Shown one piece after another: positions 1-5,656 of a stretch of DNA of 13,959 nucleotides; position 1 is the first letter of the stretch; the number at the start of each line of letters is the position of its first letter. The notes below the pieces were generated by a model that saw only the letters and a program-made list of their open reading frames with translations, did not search any database and was not told the origin of the DNA. Source of the stretch: an uncultured Dysosmobacter sp. (lineage in GTDB: Bacteria; Bacillota; Clostridia; Oscillospirales; Oscillospiraceae). Both the position numbers and the translations under genes were made by a program. The stretch covers positions 1-13,959 of the forward strand of contig CAKSVQ010000050.1 in assembly GCA_934504065.1 (NCBI GenBank), read 5' to 3'.

Positions 1-1
1 G

Positions 2-289
2 CTCAAGGACATCCGCAACACGCTCGGCTTGCAGGCGGTCCACAATCAGCGCACCGAGGACAGCTTTACGCTGGCGAAGCAGGACATTGATTCGGTCAAG
101 CAGGCTTGTATGACTGCGATTGCGCAGGAGGCGGAACGCCGCTGCTGCGGTGACAACTCGATCGTCACCTACGCCAACGCGACGTTTTACCCCAAGATGG
201 TCGCCGATGTCACCACCGGAACCACGACCACGGCGCAGACGCTCTACAATCCGCTCCCGAAGTGCGGCGGATGCTGCAACAACAACTAA
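2..289 (+). CDS. Phage late-operon protein, C-terminal part (5' cut by window edge)
   Basis: The reading frame is open from the first base, so the start lies outside the window; 95 residues are visible. The visible part has a helical, charged first half (KDIRNTLGLQ, then AKQDIDSVKQACMTAIAQEAERRCC), a Thr-rich stretch (VTTGTTTTAQT) and a short Cys/Asn-rich end (KCGGCCNNN). No catalytic motif is visible. It resembles small Gly/Asn-rich proteins I associate with late regions of Clostridia phages, but that is memory rather than a search result. The next gene follows after a short stem-loop, which suggests one transcription unit. Function is unknown. Confidence 0.7.
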   Translation, partial: LKDIRNTLGLQAVHNQRTEDSFTLAKQDIDSVKQACMTAIAQEAERRCCGDNSIVTYANATFYPKMVADVTTGTTTTAQTLYNPLPKCGGCCNNN

Positions 290-298
290 GGCGCAAAA

Positions 299-318
299 GG
301 GGCGGCAATAGCCGCCCC
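299..318 (+). terminator. GC-rich stem-loop between two late genes
   Basis: A perfect 8-bp inverted repeat (ggggcggc / gccgcccc) with loop AATA lies between the stop of the upstream gene and the ribosome site of the next. There is no T-tract, so it may attenuate transcription or stabilise mRNA rather than terminate fully. Confidence 0.4.
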
Positions 319-336
319 GACACTTAGGAGGTAGTT

Positions 337-678
337 ATGAGAATTGAAATGATGCAGTCCGGACTTGCGAAGTTCATCGACCGCGAGGTTGTGCCGAGCC
401 TGAGCGGCTGGGACAAGGTGCTGGTCGGTGGCGGAGGCGGACTTTTGGCGGCGCGGCTGCCGCAGATGATAGAACGGTACGCGGAGCATCCGATGATCGC
501 GGCGCTCGGCGTATATGACAAGGCCAGCGGCGAGGTGGACGTGGATGCACTGTATCAGGCGGCGATTCCCTACGTCGGGACGGAGGCGCTGCCGATCAAG
601 ATTCCGCTGGTCGGGATCACCATAAAAATCGGGCGGCGGGAACTGGATAGCCTGTACGCCTACATTCGGGAGGGCTGA
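337..678 (+). CDS. Hypothetical phage late-region protein, 113 aa
   Basis: The start ATG has a good ribosome site, AGGAGGT, 5 bases upstream. The protein has a Gly-rich patch (VGGGGGLLAARLP, about residues 30-43), then a mixed hydrophobic region (YAEHPMIAALGVY) and a C-terminal segment with Ile/Lys alternation (IKIPLVGITIKIGRRELDSLYAYI). No transmembrane helix is certain and no enzyme motif is visible. It sits between the Thr/Cys-rich protein gene and the ferritin-like gene, 2 bp before the latter, so the three are probably co-transcribed. I do not recognise a function; a structural or accessory late role is inferred only from position. Confidence 0.8.
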   Translation: MRIEMMQSGLAKFIDREVVPSLSGWDKVLVGGGGGLLAARLPQMIERYAEHPMIAALGVYDKASGEVDVDALYQAAIPYVGTEALPIKIPLVGITIKIGRRELDSLYAYIREG

Positions 679-680
679 AC

Positions 681-992
681 ATGAAAATCATGGAGCTGCT
701 GATGGAGCGCATCGACGACGAGCTGCAAGACGCTCACGACTATGCAAAGCTGGCGCTGGAATATCGGGGCGTGGAGCCGGAGACGGCAAACCTGTTCGCG
801 AAGCTTTCCGGCGAGGAAACGACCCACGCAACGGCGCTGCACGACTGCGCGCTGGGGCATATCGAGGCCTACCGCCAGAAGGGGCGCGAGGTGCCGGAGG
901 GCATGATGGCTGTGTACGAATGCCTGCACAAGCGGCAGATCGAGAAGGCCGCAAAGGTGCAGCTTTTGCAGAAGATGTACCGCGAGAGATAA
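681..992 (+). CDS. Ferritin-like four-helix small protein, 103 aa
   Basis: The sequence is almost entirely amphipathic helix. It contains an EExxH motif (EETTH, residues 45-49), which in ferritin-like and rubrerythrin families supplies metal ligands; Glu14 in the first helix could be a partner. At about 100 residues it is shorter than true ferritins, so a complete di-iron site is not assured and iron storage should not be assumed. GGAGGG lies 7 bases before the ATG. The gene ends immediately before a perfect stem-loop, so it appears to be the last gene of the late operon. Related short helical proteins occur in Clostridia phages; their role is not known to me. Confidence 0.75.
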   Translation: MKIMELLMERIDDELQDAHDYAKLALEYRGVEPETANLFAKLSGEETTHATALHDCALGHIEAYRQKGREVPEGMMAVYECLHKRQIEKAAKVQLLQKMYRER

Positions 993-996
993 TGAA

Positions 997-1029
997 AAAC
1001 ACCTTCGCCGGATGTCGGCGAAGGTGTTT
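997..1029 (+). terminator. Terminator-like stem-loop at end of late operon
   Basis: A perfect 14-bp stem (997-1010 with 1016-1029) and a 5-base loop begin 4 bases after the stop of the ferritin-like gene. The stem is flanked by A-runs on the left and TTT on the right, so it could act on both convergent transcripts, including the leftward recombinase mRNA. The T-tract is short. Confidence 0.65.
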
Positions 1030-1044
1030 GAAATGTCTGATATT

Positions 1045-1086
1045 GTAGTCTATTGGAATAACGTCCGCCATATTGCAATAGACTAC
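1045..1086. other. Candidate phage attachment site (42-bp imperfect palindrome)
   Basis: The arms gtagtctattg (1045-1055) and caatagactac (1076-1086) are perfect 11-bp inverted copies. After one G/G mismatch the symmetry continues for 4 more base pairs (1057-1060 with 1071-1074). The centre of symmetry is the dinucleotide CC at 1065-1066. Large serine recombinases use pseudo-palindromic att sites of about 40-50 bp centred on a dinucleotide, usually beside the recombinase gene. This one starts 10 bp beyond the recombinase stop codon. It could instead be a terminator for the recombinase transcript. Confidence 0.5.
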
Positions 1087-1095
1087 GGTTTTTAG

Positions 1096-2544
1096 CTAAA
1101 TGGAAACGCGGTAGGTGATGGAGAGGGTGAAGGTGGATTTATCGAAGGTGCAGCGGGAGATGATCTGGTTGGCGGCGGTGTATTTTTGTTCGGTGGTGGC
1201 GTTGGGGTCGGTAAGAGTTTTGAGAACATCGGCGAGGCGGAGCTTCAGGGTGGCGATTGGATCAGCAGCGGGGGCAGCGGCTTGCACGGCGGCAATGGCC
1301 TCCTCGGCCTCGGCACGTTCGGCGGCGAGAGATTCTCGCAATCGCTTGTATTCGTCAAGGCCAATGGCTCCATTGAGGTAGGCGTCCGTTAAACGGGCGC
1401 TTTTCTTTTCGATGCGGGAGAGGGCCTGACGCAACGGCGCAAGCCGATTTTCTTCGCGAGGACGGAGCGCCTGACAGGAGACGGGGGAGGCGGTGAGCAT
1501 ATCGTGCTGAAGCTGCGCAATGACGGCTTCGGAGAGGAGCTGCGCGGCGATATGCTGCGAATGCGTGCAGCGCCCGCGCACGTAGTTATTGCATTTCAGA
1601 TAGTGCGGTTTGCTCCAGACCAGTGTGGTGCCGCAGGAAGCGCAGCGGACGATGCCGCAGAGCCAGTGCTTGCGGTCGAAGCTGGGGCGGCCATGGGGAC
1701 GGTGGAGCGCTTTTTGCGCATCGAGCTGCGCCTGCGCCTGATTCCATGTGTCCATGTCGATCAGTGGGGTATGCTTGCTGTCAACCGTGAGGATACCGGG
1801 ATTGCTGTAATTGCGGCGCGTTCGACCGGTGGGATTCCAGCGGAGCTTGCCGATGTAGACAGGGTTGCGGAGGATGTACTCGATGGTGCGGTTTTCAAAA
1901 CGGCTTCCGCGATGGGTGCGGTAGCCTTGCTCATTGCACCACTTCGTGATCGAAAAAATGTTTGAGCCAGTGATATAGCGGCGAAAGATTTCGGCGATGA
2001 CCGGAGCCTCGGTATCGTGCGGGACGAGCATGTGATTTTCCACGCGATAGCCAAAGGCGGGGGTGCTCTGCAGCTCCCCACGCAGGGCCTTTTCTGTCAT
2101 GCCCTTTTTTACTTCCTGAGCGAGGTTAATGCTGTAGGCCTCGGCGAAGGATTCGTAGATCGCCTCCATAACGCCGGAATAGTTGCCCTCGGAGATCGGC
2201 TCACGGATGGAAACGACCTCCACGCCGGCACGCTTGAGCATGGCCTTATAGACCACGCTGTCCTCGCGGCTGCGGGCGAAGCGGTCGAATTTATGCACGA
2301 GGATCACGTCGAAGGGGTGCTCCTTGCTGCGGGCGTCGGAGATCATCTTCATAAAGCCGGGGCGCTTTTCGGCCTTCCGGCCGGAGATGCCCTCATCGGC
2401 ATAGACATAGCGCTCATCGAGCAGGAGGCGATGATCTGCTGCATATTCGCGGAGCTCGCGCAGCTGCGCAGCGGGCGAGTACTCGGTTTGGTCGTCTGTA
2501 GAGACGCGGATATAGGCGGCAGCGGTTTTTACGGGGTTAAGCAT
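1096..2544 (-). CDS. Large serine recombinase (phage integrase)
   Basis: This 482-aa protein has the N-terminal resolvase/invertase catalytic domain, with nucleophile Ser15 in YIRVSTDDQ and the conserved HKFDRFARSRED segment (residues 84-94). The recombinase DNA-binding domain follows (about 155-280, FGYRVENHMLVPHDTEAPVIAEIFRRY onward). A zinc ribbon has Cys301, Cys304, Cys318 and Cys326, and a long coiled coil spans about 365-425. This is the full architecture of large serine integrases, which join attP and attB without host supercoiling. The ATG lies 9 bp after the stop of the upstream HTH gene, with GAGGT before it, so the two form an operon. Its 3' end faces the palindrome at 1045-1086. 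It appears complete. Confidence 0.96.
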   Translation of the reverse strand: MLNPVKTAAAYIRVSTDDQTEYSPAAQLRELREYAADHRLLLDERYVYADEGISGRKAEKRPGFMKMISDARSKEHPFDVILVHKFDRFARSREDSVVYKAMLKRAGVEVVSIREPISEGNYSGVMEAIYESFAEAYSINLAQEVKKGMTEKALRGELQSTPAFGYRVENHMLVPHDTEAPVIAEIFRRYITGSNIFSITKWCNEQGYRTHRGSRFENRTIEYILRNPVYIGKLRWNPTGRTRRNYSNPGILTVDSKHTPLIDMDTWNQAQAQLDAQKALHRPHGRPSFDRKHWLCGIVRCASCGTTLVWSKPHYLKCNNYVRGRCTHSQHIAAQLLSEAVIAQLQHDMLTASPVSCQALRPREENRLAPLRQALSRIEKKSARLTDAYLNGAIGLDEYKRLRESLAAERAEAEEAIAAVQAAAPAADPIATLKLRLADVLKTLTDPNATTEQKYTAANQIISRCTFDKSTFTLSITYRVSI

Positions 2545-2553
2545 GGCATTACC

Positions 2554-3036
2554 TCACAGGAAGACACGGTGGACGGAGAGGAGGGCTTGAAGGCCGCTTG
2601 CGGCGTTATCCCGCATGCGATCATGGAACCATCCGGCGTCGGGACGAAACACGTCGTAGATAAGGAGAGCTGCACCGATGGCAATGACGGCAAGCGCGAG
2701 GGCGACGGCGAAGCGAAGCCACTGCGTCAGCGACCGGATGCGCTTTTCGTAGTGCGCTCTGGTGCTGCGGAGCTGCTCCTCGTAGATACTGATGATCTCA
2801 TGCGTGACGGCGTTGAGCCCCTCGGGGGACTTTTCGCCGAGCTGATATCCGACGGCATTCGCGATATCAAAGGTTGTCTGCATGGACGGGTTCTGCCCGT
2901 CCTCGTTCCGAAGGAAACGGTCAACGGTCGTTTTGGAAAGGTTTGTTTCGTCGGCGATCTGCTGATTGGTTTTCCCGCATTTCTCCTTCTGGTCAATAAT
3001 ACCAGAAATCATCTCTTTCGCGTTCAACTTTGCCAC
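2554..3036 (-). CDS. Membrane-anchored helix-turn-helix regulator
   Basis: The N-terminus carries an Xre-like helix-turn-helix (TNQQIADETNLSKTTVDRFLR, about residues 23-43). A helical linker (78-105) leads to a single hydrophobic transmembrane segment (about 107-127, FAVALALAVIAIGAALLIYDVF), then about 30 polar residues. A soluble DNA-binding head tethered to the membrane is inferred. The longest frame begins at GTG 3036, but AAGGA is only 1 base from it; TTG at 3027 has a better distance (10 bases) and may be the true start. It is the first gene of the operon with the recombinase, so it probably controls integration or excision genes. A perfect palindrome lies upstream. Confidence 0.85.
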   Translation of the reverse strand: MAKLNAKEMISGIIDQKEKCGKTNQQIADETNLSKTTVDRFLRNEDGQNPSMQTTFDIANAVGYQLGEKSPEGLNAVTHEIISIYEEQLRSTRAHYEKRIRSLTQWLRFAVALALAVIAIGAALLIYDVFRPDAGWFHDRMRDNAASGLQALLSVHRVFL

Positions 3037-3058
3037 GTCCTTTTGTGCAGTATTTTTT

Positions 3059-3078
3059 AAGACTACCGAGGTAGTCTT
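3059..3078. promoter_or_regulatory. 20-bp palindromic operator candidate
   Basis: Perfect inverted arms aagactacc and ggtagtctt surround a GA centre, 22 bp upstream of the HTH-recombinase operon. Position and symmetry suit a dimeric HTH regulator. The arms contain AGACTAC/GTAGTCT, also present in the arms of the candidate attachment site. Confidence 0.55.
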
Positions 3079-3178
3079 TTATGGAGCTCAAGAGCACACA
3101 AATATATCGGAAGTACCCATATATGAGTATTGATATTTCTGCACAGAGATGGTACGGTAGAGGCACGGGGCGGGAGGG

Positions 3179-3219
3179 GACGGGTTGCCACGACCTCTTC
3201 GGGGTCTCGCAATGACAAG
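3179..3219. repeat. Dispersed palindromic repeat, diverged copy
   Basis: This matches the family consensus seen elsewhere in the window (ggattgccacg ... tcgcaatgacaa), with a central hairpin around CTCTTCGGGGTCTCG. It occupies the gap between the HTH operon's upstream region and the small gene at 3253. The other copies are near 7077, 7614, 8270, 8893 and 13368. The remaining part of the 3079-3252 gap is AT-rich and could hold promoters, but I see no convincing -35/-10 pair. Confidence 0.75.
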
Positions 3220-3252
3220 ATCGAGAGCTGAATTTTACAGGGGGTATTGGGG

Positions 3253-3426
3253 ATGCGGGAGATTCGGATCATTACCGAAAACGGCAGGACGGTTATTTAC
3301 ATCGACGGGGTAAGGCTGGATGGGGTACACAGCTTTTCCGTCGATTATCTCAAGGGTGCGCCGGTGCAGGTGTCGCTCGTGGCCGACATCGGAAGGGACG
3401 AGCAGAGGGGAAAAGTGCTGCACTAG
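3253..3426 (+). CDS. Small phage protein, 57 aa
   Basis: This short gene begins MREIRIITENGRTVIYIDGV and ends GKVLH. It has a good G-rich ribosome site (caggggg, 3238-3244) upstream of ATG. The composition suggests a small beta-rich fold (alternating hydrophobics in IRIITENGRTVIYIDGVRL, then FSVDYL and VQVSLVADI). It lies alone, divergent from the recombinase operon, in the position where small phage genes between integrase and repressor are common. No function is recognisable. Confidence 0.75.
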   Translation: MREIRIITENGRTVIYIDGVRLDGVHSFSVDYLKGAPVQVSLVADIGRDEQRGKVLH

Positions 3427-3510
3427 TAGTCAGAAAATGGTTCTATACTTAGTTTATCATGCTCCGTTGCGGGTTTACAAGGGTAAAAATCGACGAAAAA
3501 ACGGGTCACA

Positions 3511-3530
3511 TTTTGTGATATATCACGAAA
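3511..3530. promoter_or_regulatory. Palindromic operator candidate before the small gene at 3540
   Basis: TTTTGTGATATATCACGAAA is palindromic except for one mismatched pair, with a perfect 12-bp core (3515-3526). It sits just ahead of the ribosome site of the next gene, where bound protein would block transcription. Its half-site TTTTGTGA recurs in the repressor-early gene intergenic region (6121-6128, and inverted at 6095-6102), so the CI-like repressor may bind here too. Confidence 0.5.
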
Positions 3531-3539
3531 GGGGTAAAA

Positions 3540-3641
3540 ATGATGAAAGAAACAGGCATGATCGAGGAATTGTTGGAGCAGGCCAGCGAGGAGGAGCTGA
3601 GAATCATCTACCTTTTTATCTACTATTTGCTGTACGGATGA
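3540..3641 (+). CDS. Very small acidic helical protein, 33 aa
   Basis: The peptide is MMKETGMIEELLEQASEEEL followed by RIIYLFIYYLLYG. AAAGGGG lies 5 bases before the ATG. An acidic helix is followed by an aromatic hydrophobic segment that could insert in a membrane or pack against a partner. Peptides of this form (acidic helix, then RIIYLFI..LL) are common near repressors in Firmicute phages, which I recall but have not searched. It follows a palindromic operator candidate and is closed by a strong stem-loop, so it is probably a regulated one-gene unit. Confidence 0.65.
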   Translation: MMKETGMIEELLEQASEEELRIIYLFIYYLLYG

Positions 3642-3644
3642 ACG

Positions 3645-3676
3645 AAGCCCGCCTTCCGGAAACGGAGGGCGGGCTT
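3645..3676 (+). terminator. Strong GC-rich stem-loop, possibly bidirectional
   Basis: A 14-bp stem with one mismatch (3645-3658 with 3663-3676) and a GAAA loop begins 3 bases after the stop of the small gene at 3540. No long T-tract follows. It would also be met by a leftward transcript from the promoter at 3989-4018. Confidence 0.65.
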
Positions 3677-3802
3677 TGCAAGCCGCCAATTTGTGAGACC
3701 CCGGACGGCAGGGGACGATCAAAAGCAGGCCGCGTATTTGTATGTCGCCCTACGGCAGGCGGCAAAGATAGACGACGGGAGTGTTGAACACGACCTCTTT
3801 TT

Positions 3803-3982
3803 GCCCATGATTTTTTAAGTTCCCACTTTACGGCAGGGAATTTCCGCTTTTTTCGCTCCCTACTATACGGCAAGGGATTTCCGCTTTTTTCGCTCCCTAC
3901 TATACGGCAAGGGATTTCCGCTTTCATGGGCGGGTGAGGAACGGGGTTAGAGTTCTTCACTTTGTTGTGCAGATCACTCTGC
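3803..3982 (-). ncRNA. Putative structured RNA: three tandem hairpins inside a closing stem
   Basis: No credible gene lies in 3642-4079. Read leftward, 8 bases at 3931-3924 (gcccatga) pair perfectly with 3810-3803 (tcatgggc) and enclose three 37-base repeats. Each repeat folds into a 5-bp hairpin over an 11-base loop (tgccgtatagt). Two repeats have the stem TCCCT/AGGGA. The third has TTCCC/GGGAA, so both arms changed while pairing was kept, which supports selection on structure. A near-consensus promoter reads into it, with a predicted start near 3982. The 3' end is uncertain; the stem at 3645-3676 is one possible terminator. The family is unknown to me. The repeats might instead be a dispersed DNA element. 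Confidence 0.45.
3820..3924. repeat. Tandem repeat array, 3 units, period 37 bp
   Basis: Units 3854-3890 and 3891-3924 are identical over 34 bases. The first unit (3820-3853) is a diverged copy that shares the tttccgctttttt end. Each unit contains an inverted repeat. The array could also serve as iterons (protein-binding repeats), because period and AT/GC mix allow that, but no replication initiator gene is seen nearby. Confidence 0.85.
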
Positions 3983-3988
3983 ATCTAT

Positions 3989-4018
3989 AGTATACACAGG
4001 GGAAAACAAAAAAGTCAA
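3989..4018 (-). promoter_or_regulatory. Strong leftward sigma-A promoter ahead of the repeat RNA
   Basis: Read on the minus strand, TTGACT at 4018-4013 and TATACT at 3994-3989 are separated by 18 bp. Each box has five of six consensus bases. No gene with a ribosome site starts downstream before the repeats, so the product is probably non-coding. Confidence 0.65.
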
Positions 4019-4079
4019 TACTTCCCGTGAAAAAGTTGCAAAAAATCGTGCAGCATTTTGCAGCATCTTGCCTCGTTTC

Positions 4080-4886
4080 TTATGGTTTACAGCGGCCACA
4101 TGGGTCATAGCCGCTGGCTTCTGCGGCGGATGCGGAGCTGAAAACGACCTGATTCTCTTTGTCGGGGAGATAGCTACAGGTCGAGAGATGATATTTTTTC
4201 GTTTTCTTGTTGCCAATATAGCCGTCAGCAATTGCGGTATCGCGCGGCGTTCCGGGCGATGCTGTTGTTGTTTTCTTGTATTTCGCTTTTGCGTCTGCGT
4301 AGCCGCTGGAATAACCGGCCTTTTTACCGGAGGCGTAGCCGTCCTCCTTGCCAGATTCATAACCGGCTTTCTCACCAGCAGCATACCCGGCCTTCTCTCC
4401 TGCGGCATAGCCACTATGGTACGACTGAGCCGAAAACAGGATGCAGAGAAGAACGAATACAGAAAGCAGGACGACAAATACAATACGCGCTCGGCGGCGA
4501 CGGCGCTTTAGCTCTTGTTCTGATTCTTTGAGCTTGTTGGTGGCTTCATTGTAGAGAGCTTTATATTGATCAGGAGGAGGGTTTCTGCGCTGCTCGTCGA
4601 GAGCTTGCTCTGCGGCCATGACGACGTTGTTGCAATGCTCGTAGTAACAATATTCGCGAAGATACTCGTCATAGTCTGCCTCGGACTGAATTATGAAATC
4701 GGTGTATGGGTTCTTTTTCCCGATGTAGGCATTGAGAAAAGGGTGACGTAGTTTATGACGGATGAAGTTAGAACGGATTTTAGCAGGGGGAATGTGGCCG
4801 CCTCGTGCATTGTAAGGGAGGCGAGGGTTTGGAAGATAGGAGCTGTATTCCGAGGGAGTATTTGTTGAATCCATTGTTAGCACCAT
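4080..4886 (-). CDS. Membrane protein with GY-repeat linker and C-terminal Ada-type zinc-binding domain
   Basis: The 268-aa protein has a cytoplasm-facing N-terminal region (about 1-130) with a helical, charged end (LKESEQELKRRRRRAR), one transmembrane helix (about 135-152) and a repeated GYxxGxxA linker (about 159-195). The C-terminal domain (about 223-267) has YIGNKKTKKYHLSTCSYLP...CGRCKP. That domain resembles the small metal-binding module of Ada and of many surface nucleases, with Cys237, Cys263 and Cys266, plus His233 as a possible ligand. The basic residues before the helix suggest that the C-terminus is outside the cell. ATG 4886 is 5 bp after the upstream stop without a clear ribosome site, so translation is probably coupled; ATG 4874 is an alternative. 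A lysogenic exclusion or surface role is inferred from position only. Confidence 0.85.
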   Translation of the reverse strand: MVLTMDSTNTPSEYSSYLPNPRLPYNARGGHIPPAKIRSNFIRHKLRHPFLNAYIGKKNPYTDFIIQSEADYDEYLREYCYYEHCNNVVMAAEQALDEQRRNPPPDQYKALYNEATNKLKESEQELKRRRRRARIVFVVLLSVFVLLCILFSAQSYHSGYAAGEKAGYAAGEKAGYESGKEDGYASGKKAGYSSGYADAKAKYKKTTTASPGTPRDTAIADGYIGNKKTKKYHLSTCSYLPDKENQVVFSSASAAEASGYDPCGRCKP

Positions 4887-4891
4887 TTTTA

Positions 4892-5491
4892 TCAGAACGG
4901 ATGAAGGCTCGAGTCAACGCGAAGCGATGCAAGCGTGTCGGAAAGAAATTCACGGTATGGGGTAGTGGGGGAATACAGAAAATGTGCAATACGTATTGCC
5001 TTACAATCAATCGCAGTGAGTGGATAGCCGTAATGTTTGTTTGTCCGAGAGACACAGATAAAGTCTATTACCCAACGCACAAGCAGGGCAACCAAAAGCA
5101 GAAGAGGATAGAACAGAAGTAAAAAATAGGACTTCCGCAGAATCGCAATCAGAATTACAGCCACGGGGACAATAAAGCGGGCGAAACGGTATAGATTGCA
5201 AAAAAGATTGCGCAGCGGAAGAATGAAAGCGGGGTCGGGAAGGAACCATGAAAGACAGGAGAGAAGGAAAACGGCAATGCTAACAGAAAAAGAAATGAGC
5301 GGAGAGAAGAAGATTGAGCAAAGGAGAAAAGAAAGAGCGCGCACATAGTCCGGATAGATAAACGAGCACTCTATACGGTATGCGCAAAGCTCGGATTCGG
5401 TTATGCCGCCCTTCATGGGCATATTCGTTCGGAAAAGGATGGAACTTGGAACGTGGACGACAACACCGGCAGGGGTTTTCCATGCTTCCAT
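4892..5491 (-). CDS. Multi-pass membrane protein, 199 aa
   Basis: Hydrophobic blocks at about residues 53-84 (probably two helices), 105-118 and 121-147 indicate three or four membrane spans between a polar N-terminus of 50 residues and a polar C-terminus of 50. GGAGG lies 7 bases before ATG 5491, and a near-consensus promoter is upstream. It is the first gene of a two-gene operon with the zinc-domain membrane protein, so the two may form a complex. The AT-richer composition differs from the early operon and suggests an acquired accessory module. The family is not recognised. Confidence 0.75.
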   Translation of the reverse strand: MEAWKTPAGVVVHVPSSILFRTNMPMKGGITESELCAYRIECSFIYPDYVRALSFLLCSIFFSPLISFSVSIAVFLLSCLSWFLPDPAFILPLRNLFCNLYRFARFIVPVAVILIAILRKSYFLLLFYPLLLLVALLVRWVIDFICVSRTNKHYGYPLTAIDCKAIRIAHFLYSPTTPYREFLSDTLASLRVDSSLHPF

Positions 5492-5522
5492 ATGCAGGCC
5501 TCCAATCCGGGAAACTGAATAA

Positions 5523-5552
5523 ATTGTATCACGGAAGGAAATGCTGCGTCAA
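5523..5552 (-). promoter_or_regulatory. Leftward promoter for the two membrane genes
   Basis: On the minus strand, TTGACG (5552-5547) and TACAAT (5528-5523) are 18 bp apart and lie about 30 bp before the start codon at 5491. Both boxes match the consensus in five of six positions. Confidence 0.7.
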
Positions 5553-5578
5553 CAGACACGATAAAAAATGTTGGCATG

Positions 5579-5604
5579 AACAAAACTGGATGCTCAGTTT
5601 TGTT
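5579..5604. repeat. 10-bp inverted repeat upstream of the membrane-gene promoter
   Basis: aacaaaactg and cagttttgtt flank GATGCT. It lies 27 bp upstream of the -35 box at 5552, between the repressor terminator and the promoter. It could be an operator or a second terminator stem; I cannot tell which. Confidence 0.5.
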
Positions 5605-5620
5605 GGAGATGCACAAAAAG

Positions 5621-5656
5621 AAGGGGGAGTAGTGAAGGAAATCACTACTCCCCTTT
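5621..5656. terminator. Bidirectional terminator overlapping the repressor stop codon
   Basis: The 12-bp perfect stem ggggagtagtga / tcactactcccc has a 6-base loop and extends further through a G-T and two A-T pairs. T-rich tracts occur on both sides (ttttcttt rightward, cttcttttt leftward). The repressor stop codon (5645-5647) lies inside one arm. Confidence 0.8.

Noticed and set aside
2017..3060. Rightward 347-residue frame
   Set aside because: It is the mirror of the recombinase and HTH genes, which have clear domains; it has no ribosome site.
3820..3924. CRISPR array
   Set aside because: Units are directly adjacent with no unique spacers and no cas genes are present.
3820..3924. Replication origin iterons
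   Set aside because: Direct repeats are present, but no initiator gene is nearby and the compensating stem changes favour RNA structure.
3616..3984. 122-residue leftward frame covering the 37-bp repeats
   Set aside because: Its ATG lies within a few bases of the predicted transcription start with no ribosome site, it crosses the terminator stem, and the residues are low-complexity translations of the repeats.
3803..4018. Complete type III toxin-antitoxin system
   Set aside because: The repeat RNA fits the antitoxin form, but neither side has a ToxN/CptN/TenpN-like gene.
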